Assembly (NCBI RefSeq): GCF_018279705.1
Contig: NZ_CP036498.1
Location: 2,311,001-2,375,000 of the forward strand
Length of the DNA stretch: 64,000 nucleotides
Reading direction: 5' to 3'
From: Tardiphaga alba
GTDB taxonomy: Bacteria > Pseudomonadota > Alphaproteobacteria > Rhizobiales > Xanthobacteraceae
Positions within the stretch are counted from its first letter, which is position 1, and every line of letters begins with the position of its first letter. This document shows positions 30,292 through 38,530 of the stretch, in pieces. The notes under the pieces were generated by a model. That model had not been told where the DNA came from, ran no database searches, and saw nothing but the letters and a program-made list of their open reading frames with translations. A program made the translations under genes and the position numbers.

Positions 30292-31550
30292 ATTTCGATC
30301 TCACCGACGCTGCCCCCGAACACAAGGCTGGCTTTTCGGCCGGCTTCGCCACGCCGCGTGAAAGCTATGACGAACTTCGCCAGACCTTCGAGGACTTCAA
30401 GGCCGCCAATGACGAGCGCCTGGCGGAGATCGAGCACAAACGCAGTGACGTGTTGCTGGAGCAGAAAGTGGACCGCATCAATGCGGCGCTGGATGCGCAG
30501 CAGCGGCGGCTGGATGCCGTGGTGCTACGGGCGGCGCGGCCGGTGATGGCGGCGGAGCCCGGCAGCAAGCCGGCGGTGAGCGAGCACAAATCGGCCTTCG
30601 ACGCCTATGTGCGCTCGGGCGCCAGCGAGGGCCTGCGCGCCATCGAGACCAAGGCGATGTCCGTGGGCTCGAACCCCGACGGCGGCTATCTGGTGCCGGT
30701 GGAGCTGGACACGGTGATTGCCGAACGGCTGGCGGCGATTTCACCGATCCGCAGCATTGCCGGCGTGCGCACCATTTCCGGCAGCGTCTACAAGAAGCCG
30801 TTCATGACCTCGGGCCCGGCCACCGGCTGGGTCGGCGAGACCGCAGCGCGGCCGCAGACCGCATCTCCGACGCTGGATGCGCTGTCGTTTCCGGCCATGG
30901 AGCTTTACGCGATGCCGGCCGCCACGGCGACACTGCTGGATGACGCCGCGGTCAATCTCGACGAGTGGCTGGCCAGCGAGATCGATCAGGTCTTTGCCGA
31001 GCAGGAGGGCATCGCCTTCGTCAATGGCGACGGCGTCAACAAGCCGAAGGGCTTTCTAAACTACACGACGGTGGCCAATGCCGCATGGACCTGGGGCAAT
31101 CTCGGCCATATCGCCACCGGCGTCGCGGGCGCCTTCGCGGCCTCCAATCCGTCGGACAGCCTGGTCGATCTGATCTATGCGCTGAAGGCCGGCTATCGGC
31201 AGAACGCGACCTTCGTGATGAACCGCCGCACGCAGGCCTTGATCCGCAAGTTCAAGGACACCACCGGCGTCTATATCTGGCAGCCGCCGGCCACCGCCTC
31301 CAGCCGCGCCAGCCTGATCGGCTTCCCGCTCGCGGATACCGAGGACATGCCGGATGTCGGAGCAAATTCGCTGTCCATCGCCTTCGGCGATTTCAAGCGC
31401 GGCTATCTGATCGTGGACCGCCAGGGCGTGCGCGTGCTGCGCGATCCCTATAGCTCTAAGCCCTATGTGCTGTTCTACACCACAAAGCGGGTGGGCGGCG
31501 GCGTGCAGGACTTTGATGCGATCAAGCTGCTGAAGTTTGCGGTGAGCTGA
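30288..31550 (+). CDS. HK97-fold major capsid protein (GTA g5)
   Basis: Major head protein of 420 aa. The N-terminal delta domain (about 1-85) is a predicted coiled coil (DELRQTFEDFKAANDERLAE). The mature shell begins near residue 95-100. Typical HK97/GTA phrases are GGYLVPVELDTVI, GWVGETAARPQT, LYAMPAATATLLDD and VNKPKGFLNY. It overlaps the protease gene by 4 bases. A decayed copy of its 3' end lies at about 32935-33068. Confidence 0.92.
   Translation: MNFDLTDAAPEHKAGFSAGFATPRESYDELRQTFEDFKAANDERLAEIEHKRSDVLLEQKVDRINAALDAQQRRLDAVVLRAARPVMAAEPGSKPAVSEHKSAFDAYVRSGASEGLRAIETKAMSVGSNPDGGYLVPVELDTVIAERLAAISPIRSIAGVRTISGSVYKKPFMTSGPATGWVGETAARPQTASPTLDALSFPAMELYAMPAATATLLDDAAVNLDEWLASEIDQVFAEQEGIAFVNGDGVNKPKGFLNYTTVANAAWTWGNLGHIATGVAGAFAASNPSDSLVDLIYALKAGYRQNATFVMNRRTQALIRKFKDTTGVYIWQPPATASSRASLIGFPLADTEDMPDVGANSLSIAFGDFKRGYLIVDRQGVRVLRDPYSSKPYVLFYTTKRVGGGVQDFDAIKLLKFAVS
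31527..31548 (+). repeat. Direct repeat at capsid 3' end (partner at 33047-33068)
   Basis: The last 22 bases before the capsid stop are repeated exactly at 33047-33068, and the similarity extends upstream with mismatches. The pair brackets the 1.5-kb island carrying the Panacea module. It may be a duplication footprint from insertion or recombination. Confidence 0.7.
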
Positions 31551-31815
31551 CGAGCTCAATGACTTCCGGGGGATGGGGGGCAGGCTCGCTTGCGCTCTGT
31601 CCCCGGTTGGTCGTCGCGGCGCTTCGGATCACGCGCTGCCACATCATGTGGCGGTTCAGCCACTCCTGGTAGTGTTTCTTTAAGCTGCCATTCATCCGGC
31701 TATTGATAGAATCCGGACGAACGCATAGAAACAGCCTCTGTGGAACAAATAGAGTACCAGCGCGATTGCCAATTGTGGGGCGCCGACTTTCGCAGCGTGA
31801 TTGAGGGCTCTCGAT

Positions 31816-32379
31816 ATGTCCATTCCCGGATATAAGGTTCGCAAGGCTGCCCAGGTCGCTGCATTTTTTGCCAGCAAGTCGGGCGGCAAGATCAACGTGC
31901 TGAAGCTCGCAAAGCTGCTTTATCTCGCTGATCGTGAATTCCTCGATCGCTATGATATGCCGATCCTGTTCGACAAACTTGTGTCCATGCCGCACGGTCC
32001 TGTGACGTCGATGACGTATAACTACGTCAATGGCTATGAGGTGGACCGGGGCGGGTGGTCTGAATTCGTCAATGATCGGGCGGACTATCAGCTTGGCCTC
32101 GCGCGGCCCGACATTACCATCGATGATCTGGATGAGCTTTCCAAGGCAGAGCTGCGTGTGCTGGATGCGATCTGGGAAAAGTTTGGCGGTATGAAGCCGT
32201 TCGAATTGCGCGACTATACGCATCAGCACTGTCCGGAGTGGGAAGACCCCAACGGATCTTCGACGCCGATCCCTTATCAGCGCGTCCTGAAATTTCTCGG
32301 CAAGGAGAACAGTCAAGACATCGAGAGCGAAATTGAAGCGCTTCGGTCTCTCGACGAGTCTCTGGCCCATGCTCGATGA
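31816..32379 (+). CDS. Panacea (SocA-like, DUF4065) domain protein, predicted antitoxin
   Basis: Protein of 187 aa matching the Panacea domain: KINVLKLAKLLYLADREFLD, then DKLVSMPHGPVTSMTYNYVN and ELRDYTHQH. Panacea proteins are promiscuous antitoxins, related to the ClpXP adaptor SocA, found next to diverse toxins. The start at 31816 has AGGG upstream. It overlaps the next gene by 11 bases, the usual coupling in such pairs. The region is more A/T-rich than the flanking GTA genes, consistent with transfer. Confidence 0.8.
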   Translation: MSIPGYKVRKAAQVAAFFASKSGGKINVLKLAKLLYLADREFLDRYDMPILFDKLVSMPHGPVTSMTYNYVNGYEVDRGGWSEFVNDRADYQLGLARPDITIDDLDELSKAELRVLDAIWEKFGGMKPFELRDYTHQHCPEWEDPNGSSTPIPYQRVLKFLGKENSQDIESEIEALRSLDESLAHAR

Positions 32380-32770
32380 ATGGGTGCCATCCAAAAAGAA
32401 GTGCATCTTGATTCCATCGGGAACGCATGATGATCCCGATCGGCACCATTTGTTCGTTATTCTAACGGAAGCCTGCGAACAAGGGTTTCACCTTGCGGTG
32501 TCGCTGAGTTCGGTTAAGGCGGGCGTCAAACACGATCCGACATGTGTGCTGGATGCCGGCTGTCATGACTTCGTAACGGCGCAGAGCTTTGTCATGTACG
32601 GCAAGATCGAGAAGCTGCGATCAGCCCATATCTCGAAATGCGTGGCCGGCTGGACATATAAGCCACGGGGCGAAATGCCGGACGAGCAGTTTACGAGAAT
32701 TTGCGACGGGGTAGAGGCTTCAGATTTTACGCCTGGATGGGCCAGGCACTACTTCAAGAAGAATGCCTGA
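32369..32770 (+). CDS. Predicted toxin partner of the Panacea antitoxin
   Basis: Protein of 133 aa, compact and soluble. Noticeable are DRHHLFVILTEACEQG, DPTCVLDAGCHDFVTAQSF and a C-terminal aromatic HYFKKNA. A beta-rich start with HLFVILT and a conserved DPTC...GxH pattern may indicate a PemK/MazF-like ribonuclease fold, but this is only a guess. The role as toxin is inferred from its coupled position behind a Panacea gene. It ends the island before the capsid remnant. Confidence 0.5.
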   Translation: MLDEWVPSKKKCILIPSGTHDDPDRHHLFVILTEACEQGFHLAVSLSSVKAGVKHDPTCVLDAGCHDFVTAQSFVMYGKIEKLRSAHISKCVAGWTYKPRGEMPDEQFTRICDGVEASDFTPGWARHYFKKNA

Positions 32771-32934
32771 CCCCGACAAGGCGGAAATTGCGTATGCATC
32801 AACTCACGCACGGGTACATGCAATAGCGAACGCCACTATTTATCTGTAGCTGTCGTCGATCTCGCCGCTGACGACGTCTATTTGCCCCAGATGCAGGCGC
32901 TTGGTGCAGATGTTCACATACATAACTTTTTCAC

Positions 32935-33070
32935 GGTGGATCGCGGGACGTGTGGGTGTTCCGCGACGCGTGTCGCTGGAACCCCCTATGTGCTTCCGCA
33001 CGACCATGCGTGTCAGTGGCGGGGGCAGGACTTCAACGCGATCAAACTGCTGAAGTTTGCGGTGAGCTAG
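32935..33070 (+). pseudogene. Decayed duplicate of capsid gene 3' end
   Basis: Reading with frame changes gives VDRG, VFRDA, GTPYVL and finally QDFNAIKLLKFAVS, which parallels the capsid C-terminus VDRQGVRVLRDPY...KPYVLFYTT...QDFDAIKLLKFAVS. Base identity is high in the last 43 bases and lower upstream. It lies 85 bases before the second terminase pair, so it may mark the junction of a former second head module. Confidence 0.75.
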
Positions 33071-33155
33071 GCGACGCAGTCGCAACAGGTTGTTGCGGTC
33101 GAGATTGTCTGGTGGGACACCCAAGTGGCGTTCCACCAGGAGGCTGTTAGGAAAC

Positions 33156-33803
33156 ATGATGCCCTCACCATCCTACGCCAAACGTGCGATGCGCGGTTTC
33201 ACGCCGGAGGCGGTTTTGCATTTGCGGCACCGTTACGAAGAAACCGACGAGAAGGTCTCATCCATCGCAGCCGACTTCGGTGTTCATGCCAAAACAATCA
33301 ATACGCTGGCGCACAAGGAAGGCTGGAAACTGCGTAAGGATCGGCCGCCTCGCGATTTGCCGCCGGCGATCAGGCTGACCATGGAAGCCAATCAGGCAAT
33401 CGGTGGGACCAAGCTGGCCGATACGCAGCCCGTACTTGACGAAATCACCGCTGCGGCTGAAGCGCCTGCTGTCTCTTCCGCCATCGCGTCGCGTCTTGAA
33501 GCGGCGCTCGAAAAAGAACTGCGCAAGCTGGAGGCCCTTCGCAGCGAGTTCGGGCCTGTGACGCATCGCTCGATCGAGGCGGAGCGCATTGCGCGGACAC
33601 TGGCCACGCTGACGGAGGTGCTGTTCAAGGTTCGCCGGCTGCGCGAGCCGGCGCAGGGCGGAGTGTTGACCGATGACGATCTGCCAACCGATATCGACGG
33701 ATTCCGTCGCGCGCTTGCGGAGCGCATGGACGCGTTTGTCCGCAGCCGGGATGACGGAGGCGTTCCTGCAGACGCAGGCGGCACGGACACTGCTACGGCT
33801 TGA
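33156..33803 (+). CDS. GTA terminase small subunit-like protein, copy 2
   Basis: Protein of 215 aa. The N-terminus has an HTH-like pattern: FTPEAVLHLRHRYEETDEKV, then SIAADFGVHAKTINTLAHKEGW, as expected for a DNA-binding small terminase subunit. The C-terminal half is helical (RTLATLTEVLFKVRRLREPA, DIDGFRRALAERMDAF) and related to copy 1 at 24804. ATG 33156 has AGGA a few bases upstream. The gene overlaps the large-subunit frame by 131 bases, exactly as in copy 1. Confidence 0.72.
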   Translation: MMPSPSYAKRAMRGFTPEAVLHLRHRYEETDEKVSSIAADFGVHAKTINTLAHKEGWKLRKDRPPRDLPPAIRLTMEANQAIGGTKLADTQPVLDEITAAAEAPAVSSAIASRLEAALEKELRKLEALRSEFGPVTHRSIEAERIARTLATLTEVLFKVRRLREPAQGGVLTDDDLPTDIDGFRRALAERMDAFVRSRDDGGVPADAGGTDTATA

Positions 33804-35046
33804 TCAGGATTTTGCAGCCTTCGCGCATTCGCATCAGGAGCATGCTGCCATCGGCAATAATGGCGGGCCATGGACCACCTGGCTCATGCTCGGTGGGCGC
33901 GGCGCCGGCAAGACGCGGACGGGCGCCGAATGGGTGCGCGCGCTGGTGCATGGCACGCCGCCCTATGCCACCCGTCCCCATGGGCGCATCGCGCTGGTGG
34001 GCGAGACAATGCATGACGCCCGCGCGGTGATGCTGGAGGGCGAGTCTGGATTGCTACGCATATGTCCGCATGCGGAGCGACCGACATGGATCGCTTCGCG
34101 AAAACGGCTGGAATGGCCGAATGGCGCCATCGGCGAAGTGTTTTCGGCCGAAGAACCGGCGGCGCTGCGTGGGCCGCAATTCGAGGCCGCGTGGTGTGAT
34201 GAATTGGCGAAGTGGCGCTATGCGGAAGCGACCTTCGATATGCTGCAATTCGGGCTGCGGCTTGGGAGACACCCGCGGCAGTTGATCACCACGACACCGC
34301 GGCCGCTGCCGCTGATCAAGCGGTTGCTGGCAGATCCTCGCACGCGGGTGACGCGGGCGCCGACATCGGCGAACAAGGATTATCTGTCGCCTGCCTTCTT
34401 TGAAGCGGTGGTTGGCCGCTATGCCGGCACGCGGATGGGGCGGCAGGAGCTGGATGGCGAACTGATTGAGGACCGGCCGGATGCATTGTGGTCGCGGGCG
34501 GTGATCGAGGCATGTCGCGTGATCGAGCCGCCCGCGCTGTCAAAGATCGTGGTGGCGATCGATCCGCCCGGCACCTCGCGCAAGGGCGCGGATGCCTGCG
34601 GCCTCGTCGTGACAGGGCGCTCCGAGAGCGGTTGGTTCTATGTACTGGAAGATGCCTCGGCGGCGGGGCTGTCGCCATCGGCCTGGGCGAACAAGGCGAT
34701 GGCGCTGTATCGCCGCTACAACGCCAACAATATCGTCGCCGAAGTGAATATGGGCGGCGAGATGGTGCGCGCGGTGCTGCGCGAGGTGGACCACACCGTG
34801 CCGATCAAGGAAGTGCATGCCACGCGCGGCAAATATATGCGCGCCGAGCCGGTGGCGGCGCTTTATGAACAGGGCAAGGTGAAGCATGTCGGCTGCTTCC
34901 CCGATCTCGAAGACGAGATGTGCGACTTCGGAGTCGAGGGGCTGTCCAGTGGTCGGTCACCGGATCGGCTGGATGCCATGGTTTGGGGGATTACGTCGCT
35001 GATGACGGGGCCGACGTTTGGTGGGCCTAGGATCAGGCTGCTTTGA
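33673..35046 (+). CDS. GTA/phage terminase large subunit, copy 2
   Basis: Packaging motor of 457 aa. Walker A is GGRGAGKTRTGAEW (about 74-87), followed by RGPQFEAAWCDELAKW, ITTTPRP, and the nuclease residues in VVAIDPPGTSR and SPDRLDAMVWG. It is collinear with copy 1 over the full length, yet clearly diverged in sequence. GGAG lies 9 bases upstream of the 33673 ATG; ATG 33751 is the alternative. It is not followed by portal or capsid genes but by cargo genes, so it is detached from a complete head module. Confidence 0.9.
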   Translation: MTICQPISTDSVARLRSAWTRLSAAGMTEAFLQTQAARTLLRLDQDFAAFAHSHQEHAAIGNNGGPWTTWLMLGGRGAGKTRTGAEWVRALVHGTPPYATRPHGRIALVGETMHDARAVMLEGESGLLRICPHAERPTWIASRKRLEWPNGAIGEVFSAEEPAALRGPQFEAAWCDELAKWRYAEATFDMLQFGLRLGRHPRQLITTTPRPLPLIKRLLADPRTRVTRAPTSANKDYLSPAFFEAVVGRYAGTRMGRQELDGELIEDRPDALWSRAVIEACRVIEPPALSKIVVAIDPPGTSRKGADACGLVVTGRSESGWFYVLEDASAAGLSPSAWANKAMALYRRYNANNIVAEVNMGGEMVRAVLREVDHTVPIKEVHATRGKYMRAEPVAALYEQGKVKHVGCFPDLEDEMCDFGVEGLSSGRSPDRLDAMVWGITSLMTGPTFGGPRIRLL

Positions 35047-35154
35047 CCAATTAATCTTGACGTTTAAGGTGGTGATGTTGTAGTAAATCAATTATAGATT
35101 GCTGACTTTATCAATGACGGTCATTTTAAAAAGGTCGCGATTTGGAGAGGTACG

Positions 35155-35568
35155 ATGGCGTGCTCTCGACATCGGTTTTCAACTCTTCTGCCCGTCTTAG
35201 CGATTTTGGGTGCCAGTTCTTTGGAGCAGGTGTCCGCGCAATCGGGATCGATCGATCTGCCAAGTAAGATGCCGGGAATCCCGTCAGCGGCGCCCAATCC
35301 TCGAAACAGTTCGGGCGGAAGTGCGATGCCGAGCTATCCTAGTCCGGCTCCTGTAGTGCCGCAGATCGCAATGCCGCCAGCGTCTGGAATGGCATTGCCG
35401 CCTCAACCGCCTCTGTCGCTTCAGAGCCAGCCGGTCACTCAGCAGGGAAGCGTTGCGCCCACGTGCGTAACGAATTTTGGTTACTGTTATATGGCGATAC
35501 CGATAGCGGTCGGAGCAGCTTGCTTTTGTCCGACGCCAAACGGGCCGTTGCCAGGTCTGGCCCAGTAG
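35155..35568 (+). CDS. Small Pro-rich secreted protein
   Basis: Protein of 137 aa with a signal peptide (STLLPVLAILGASSLEQVSA) and a mature part rich in Pro, Ser and Gln, ending in a Cys-containing GYCYMAIPIAVGAACFCPTP segment. I recognise no family. The A/T content is higher than in the GTA genes around it. It is followed 3 bases later by a membrane protein gene, so the two form an operon. Confidence 0.6.
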   Translation: MACSRHRFSTLLPVLAILGASSLEQVSAQSGSIDLPSKMPGIPSAAPNPRNSSGGSAMPSYPSPAPVVPQIAMPPASGMALPPQPPLSLQSQPVTQQGSVAPTCVTNFGYCYMAIPIAVGAACFCPTPNGPLPGLAQ

Positions 35569-35570
35569 TC

Positions 35571-36263
35571 ATGAAAGCTCGATCATGGCTGGCGGCTGTT
35601 TGGGCAGCGGCGCTTGTGTTTCCCGTGCTTCTTACGCTCGGGCTGGTTCCTGTTTTAAAGAGCTGGCAACCTACCGTTCCCGCTCAAATCGATGTAGCTT
35701 CCCGCGCCTCAAATTGTCGAACCGAGACTATCAAACAACTAGGCATCGAGAAGCCCAATTTCGATCTTCTCGGGCAGATATCCTGGCACTGCTACACGCA
35801 GGTTCGCGGAGAAGCGATACTTGTGGATTTCAATATCAGGCGACTAGCGCTGGTCAATCAGCAGATCGATGGTGCCGTCATTCTTTGGATGGTGGTCGCT
35901 ATCACAATTTCCGGAATCGCCTTAGCCGCCTTGCAGCTTCTTGCAGCGTTTCGGCTGGCATCCGGAGGAAAAGGGGAGCTCGCGCAGTCTCAAGAGCTGA
36001 CTCTTGAGCAGAATAAGATTTCCGTGAAGTCGTCGGTTACCGGCTTGATGATTTTTGCGATGTCGTTTGCATTTTTTATGGTCTACGTCGCGTGGGTTTA
36101 CACCAGCAAAGAGTTGAAGCAGGAAGCTCCTAGCGAACAGAGCGACACACAGAGAGCGAACGCGAAAACGCCGTTGCCGTTTCTCGGTCTTGGTGGAACA
36201 GCCGTAACGCCTCCGGCGAAACCCACAGAAGACCCAACACCTGGTGCGACCCCGACAAAATAG
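35571..36263 (+). CDS. Membrane protein of unknown function
   Basis: Protein of 230 aa with three predicted membrane segments: near residues 8-27 (AAVWAAALVFPVLLTLGLVP), near 103-126 (ILWMVVAITISGIALAALQL) and near 160-182 (GLMIFAMSFAFFMVYVAWVY). The loop between the first two contains two cysteines. The C-terminal tail is Pro/Thr-rich. It starts 3 bases after the Pro-rich secreted protein gene. No family is recognised. It belongs to an A/T-richer cargo block inside the GTA cluster. Confidence 0.6.
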   Translation: MKARSWLAAVWAAALVFPVLLTLGLVPVLKSWQPTVPAQIDVASRASNCRTETIKQLGIEKPNFDLLGQISWHCYTQVRGEAILVDFNIRRLALVNQQIDGAVILWMVVAITISGIALAALQLLAAFRLASGGKGELAQSQELTLEQNKISVKSSVTGLMIFAMSFAFFMVYVAWVYTSKELKQEAPSEQSDTQRANAKTPLPFLGLGGTAVTPPAKPTEDPTPGATPTK

Positions 36264-36301
36264 CTACGAAAGCGCTGCTCGAGCTTAGCGATTGGCGGAG
36301 C

Positions 36302-36511
36302 TCACCCCTTCAACACAAACCTCTTCCGCAATTCCACCGCGACATCATCCGCCATCTTCTGCGCATAGGTCGCGTGTTTCGGTGCGGTGATGACCATGGG
36401 GCGCCAGCCGAGCAGGGGATCCGGGCGCACGGAGACATAGACGCCGCCGACCACGATGCGCTGGGCGATCATCTCTTCGAGTTCGGCTTCGGTCTTTTCG
36501 TCTTTGGCCAC
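36302..36511 (-). CDS. Small conserved-looking hypothetical protein
   Basis: Protein of 69 aa starting from GTG with GGGGAAG upstream: acidic KDEKTEAELEEMIAQRI followed by a beta-rich VVGGVYVSVRPDPLLGWRPM and a helical end. The composition looks like a real small soluble protein. The upstream start at 36601 would add a low-quality N-terminus. Function unknown. Confidence 0.5.
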   Translation of the reverse strand: MAKDEKTEAELEEMIAQRIVVGGVYVSVRPDPLLGWRPMVITAPKHATYAQKMADDVAVELRKRFVLKG

Positions 36512-36643
36512 GTGGCTTCCCCGCTGCTGGTGAAAGCTACTCTCTGATGTGGTGATGCGTTTCGGCGTTGCACGTTCACAAACCGGCGAGGCCGCGGTCA
36601 TCCGTTCGCAGGTATCGTCGCGCGCGCAGGCTTACGCCGGGGC

Positions 36644-36976
36644 TCAGCAGTATCCGTAGAGACCGCAGCCATAGGGCGCCCGCGACGAAATCGGGCCGAG
36701 GTCGAAGATGTTGCCGGGCTTGGTGCCATAATAGGAGCGGTAATAATAGGAATTCGGCTTGCCGTAATAGCCGTGCACGATCGAGGGGACATAGACTTCG
36801 GGCGCATAGGTGACGATCGGTTCCTCGACCGGCTTTTCCGTCTTCGCCACGACGACGCGGCGGCCCTTGGCCACGGGCTCGGCGAACAGGGCGCCGATGC
36901 GGCTCTGGCCCGCGAGATCGGCGGCGTCTGCCGTGGTCGCGGCGGCGAGGAACAGGATGAGGGCGAGGCTGCGCAT
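36644..36976 (-). CDS. Small secreted Tyr/Gly-rich protein
   Basis: Protein of 110 aa with a signal peptide (SLALILFLAAATTADAA) and a mature part with GYYGKPNSYYYRSYYGTKPG and a C-terminal PYGCGLYGYC. Such Tyr/Gly-rich secreted proteins are common in rhizobia, but their role is unknown. It is encoded opposite to the GTA genes. Confidence 0.65.
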   Translation of the reverse strand: MRSLALILFLAAATTADAADLAGQSRIGALFAEPVAKGRRVVVAKTEKPVEEPIVTYAPEVYVPSIVHGYYGKPNSYYYRSYYGTKPGNIFDLGPISSRAPYGCGLYGYC

Positions 36977-37032
36977 GATTCGTCAAGGATAGCGGAGAAG
37001 GTTTCACGAATGTTAACGATGGGCGCTCAGCT

Positions 37033-37119
37033 GTAGGGTGGGCATAGCGGAGCGTGCCCACCTTCACGCGCGCGACATTTGAAGGTGGGCACGGCAAAAA
37101 CGCCTTTGCCCACCCTACA
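37033..37119. repeat. Inverted repeat element with TAGGGTGGGC arms
   Basis: TAGGGTGGGC at 37034-37043 is mirrored by GCCCACCCTA ending near 37118; an inner pair of the same motif lies between. This is a widespread proteobacterial palindromic element. It overlaps the stop codon of the protease gene and may terminate transcription. Confidence 0.7.
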
Positions 37120-37897
37120 AATTCACACCCCAGGCCTTCGCGGTCTGCACGATCCAGTCGCGATAGAGCGTCAGCGGTGTCACGCCGGTAAGGCCGCCGC
37201 AGCCGGCGGCGCTCTTTGCACCTGTGGACCAGGAGATGACGCCGATCACGATAGTGCGGCCGTTCTGCTGTTGCAGCACCGGGCCGCCGCTGTCGCCGGT
37301 GCAGGCGCCCAATCCCGGGCGTTCGTTATTGGTGGCGGGATCGAGCAGGCGGATCTGCAATTTGCCGGGATGGCTGGTGGAGACGAGCTGCGCCGAGCGC
37401 ACGGTGCCGCCGCTCTTGCCATCGCCGCGCGCGGCCACGCCGATGCCGGCGATTGTGTAGCTCTGGCCGGCCTGGAACGGCTCGGTGGGAATGCCGAGCG
37501 GCAGCGTGGTCCGGCCGGGCAGCGGATCGCTCAGCTGCAGCAGCGCGACATCGGCGCTGGCGCGATGCGCCTTGATGCCCTGGGCATTGAACCCGGGATG
37601 ATCGGCGACGCGTTTCACGGCCAGCAATTGCGGCTGCCGGTCGGCATCATATTGCACGATCTTGTAGCTGGCGCCGGGCGTCACGCAATGCGCGGCGGAG
37701 AGCACCAGCGTCGGCGCGATCAAGGTGCCGGAACAGAAATTGCCGCGCGAGCCGACAATGGTGATCACCGCGCGGCCGAGCGCGCTCTGATCCCGTTCGG
37801 CGCCGCCGACCAGCGCCTGCGCGGGCGAAATAAACGCTGAAGCAATCAGCGATGACGTGAGCGCTGCCATGGCCAGCGCGCGACCTGTCTGAATCAT
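37115..37897 (-). CDS. Secreted trypsin-like serine protease
   Basis: S1-family protease of 260 aa with a signal peptide (to about PAQA, residue 28). The catalytic triad is complete: His70 in LSAAHC, Asp116 in SADVALLQL and Ser203 in TGDSGGPVL. The likely new N-terminus LVGG is positioned as in trypsins that need activation. It probably acts outside the cytoplasm. It is encoded opposite to the GTA genes, between the cargo block and the connector gene, and the stop lies in a repeat. Confidence 0.88.
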   Translation of the reverse strand: MIQTGRALAMAALTSSLIASAFISPAQALVGGAERDQSALGRAVITIVGSRGNFCSGTLIAPTLVLSAAHCVTPGASYKIVQYDADRQPQLLAVKRVADHPGFNAQGIKAHRASADVALLQLSDPLPGRTTLPLGIPTEPFQAGQSYTIAGIGVAARGDGKSGGTVRSAQLVSTSHPGKLQIRLLDPATNNERPGLGACTGDSGGPVLQQQNGRTIVIGVISWSTGAKSAAGCGGLTGVTPLTLYRDWIVQTAKAWGVNL

Positions 37898-37969
37898 GGC
37901 GGGATGTCACCGCCGCGCCACCCCGATGTCAATGCACCGATTTGTCCCATCACATATGCCGAGGGCCGC

Positions 37970-38530
37970 ATGGCTGCGATTCTGCTGACACCGCCAGCGC
38001 AGGAGCCGCTGACGCTGGACGAGGCGAAGTCGTTTATCCGCGTCGAACATGCGGATGACGATGCCGTCATCACCGCATTGATTGCGGCGGCGCGCGTTCA
38101 TGTGGAGGCGATGACACGGCGCGCGCTGCTGGCGCAGACCTGGCGCTTCGTGCTGGACGCATGGCCGCGCGACGGACGCTTTGCGCCGCGGATCGGGCCG
38201 CTGCGTGCGCTTTTGGCGGCGCAGGTGTTCGACGCTGATGGTACGGCGCATGCGATCGATGGCGAGATGTTCGTCGTCGATAGCGCGGCGAACGTGATTG
38301 CGGCGCCATGTTTCGCGCTGCCGGTGCCCGGCCGCGCGCAAGCGGGGATCGCGCTCGATGTGGCGTGTGGCTATGGCGCCGATGCCTCTGACGTGCCGGC
38401 GGATCTGCGCCACGCCATCCGGCTGCTGCTGGCGCATTGGTACGATCATCGCGTGGCCACGGCGGATGGGGCGATGGTGCCCGCGGGCGTCGGCGCGCTG
38501 GTGGCGCCGTATCGGATGCTGGCGCTATGA
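37970..38530 (+). CDS. GTA head-tail connector/adaptor protein (g6)
   Basis: Protein of 186 aa of the phiE125 gp8/GTA g6 type: LLTPPAQEPLTLDEAKSFIR, HADDDAVITALIAAAR and the C-terminal helical LRHAIRLLLAHWYDHR. It forms the ring below the portal. The ATG at 37970 follows a GAGGG site. It overlaps the next gene by 4 bases and begins the tail-side operon, which is separated from the capsid gene by 6.4 kb of other DNA. Confidence 0.88.
   Translation: MAAILLTPPAQEPLTLDEAKSFIRVEHADDDAVITALIAAARVHVEAMTRRALLAQTWRFVLDAWPRDGRFAPRIGPLRALLAAQVFDADGTAHAIDGEMFVVDSAANVIAAPCFALPVPGRAQAGIALDVACGYGADASDVPADLRHAIRLLLAHWYDHRVATADGAMVPAGVGALVAPYRMLAL

Noticed and set aside
35051..35067. TTAA-N9-TTAA considered as a CtrA site before the cargo block
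   Set aside because: The spacing is nine bases, not the seven needed for CtrA half-site phasing.
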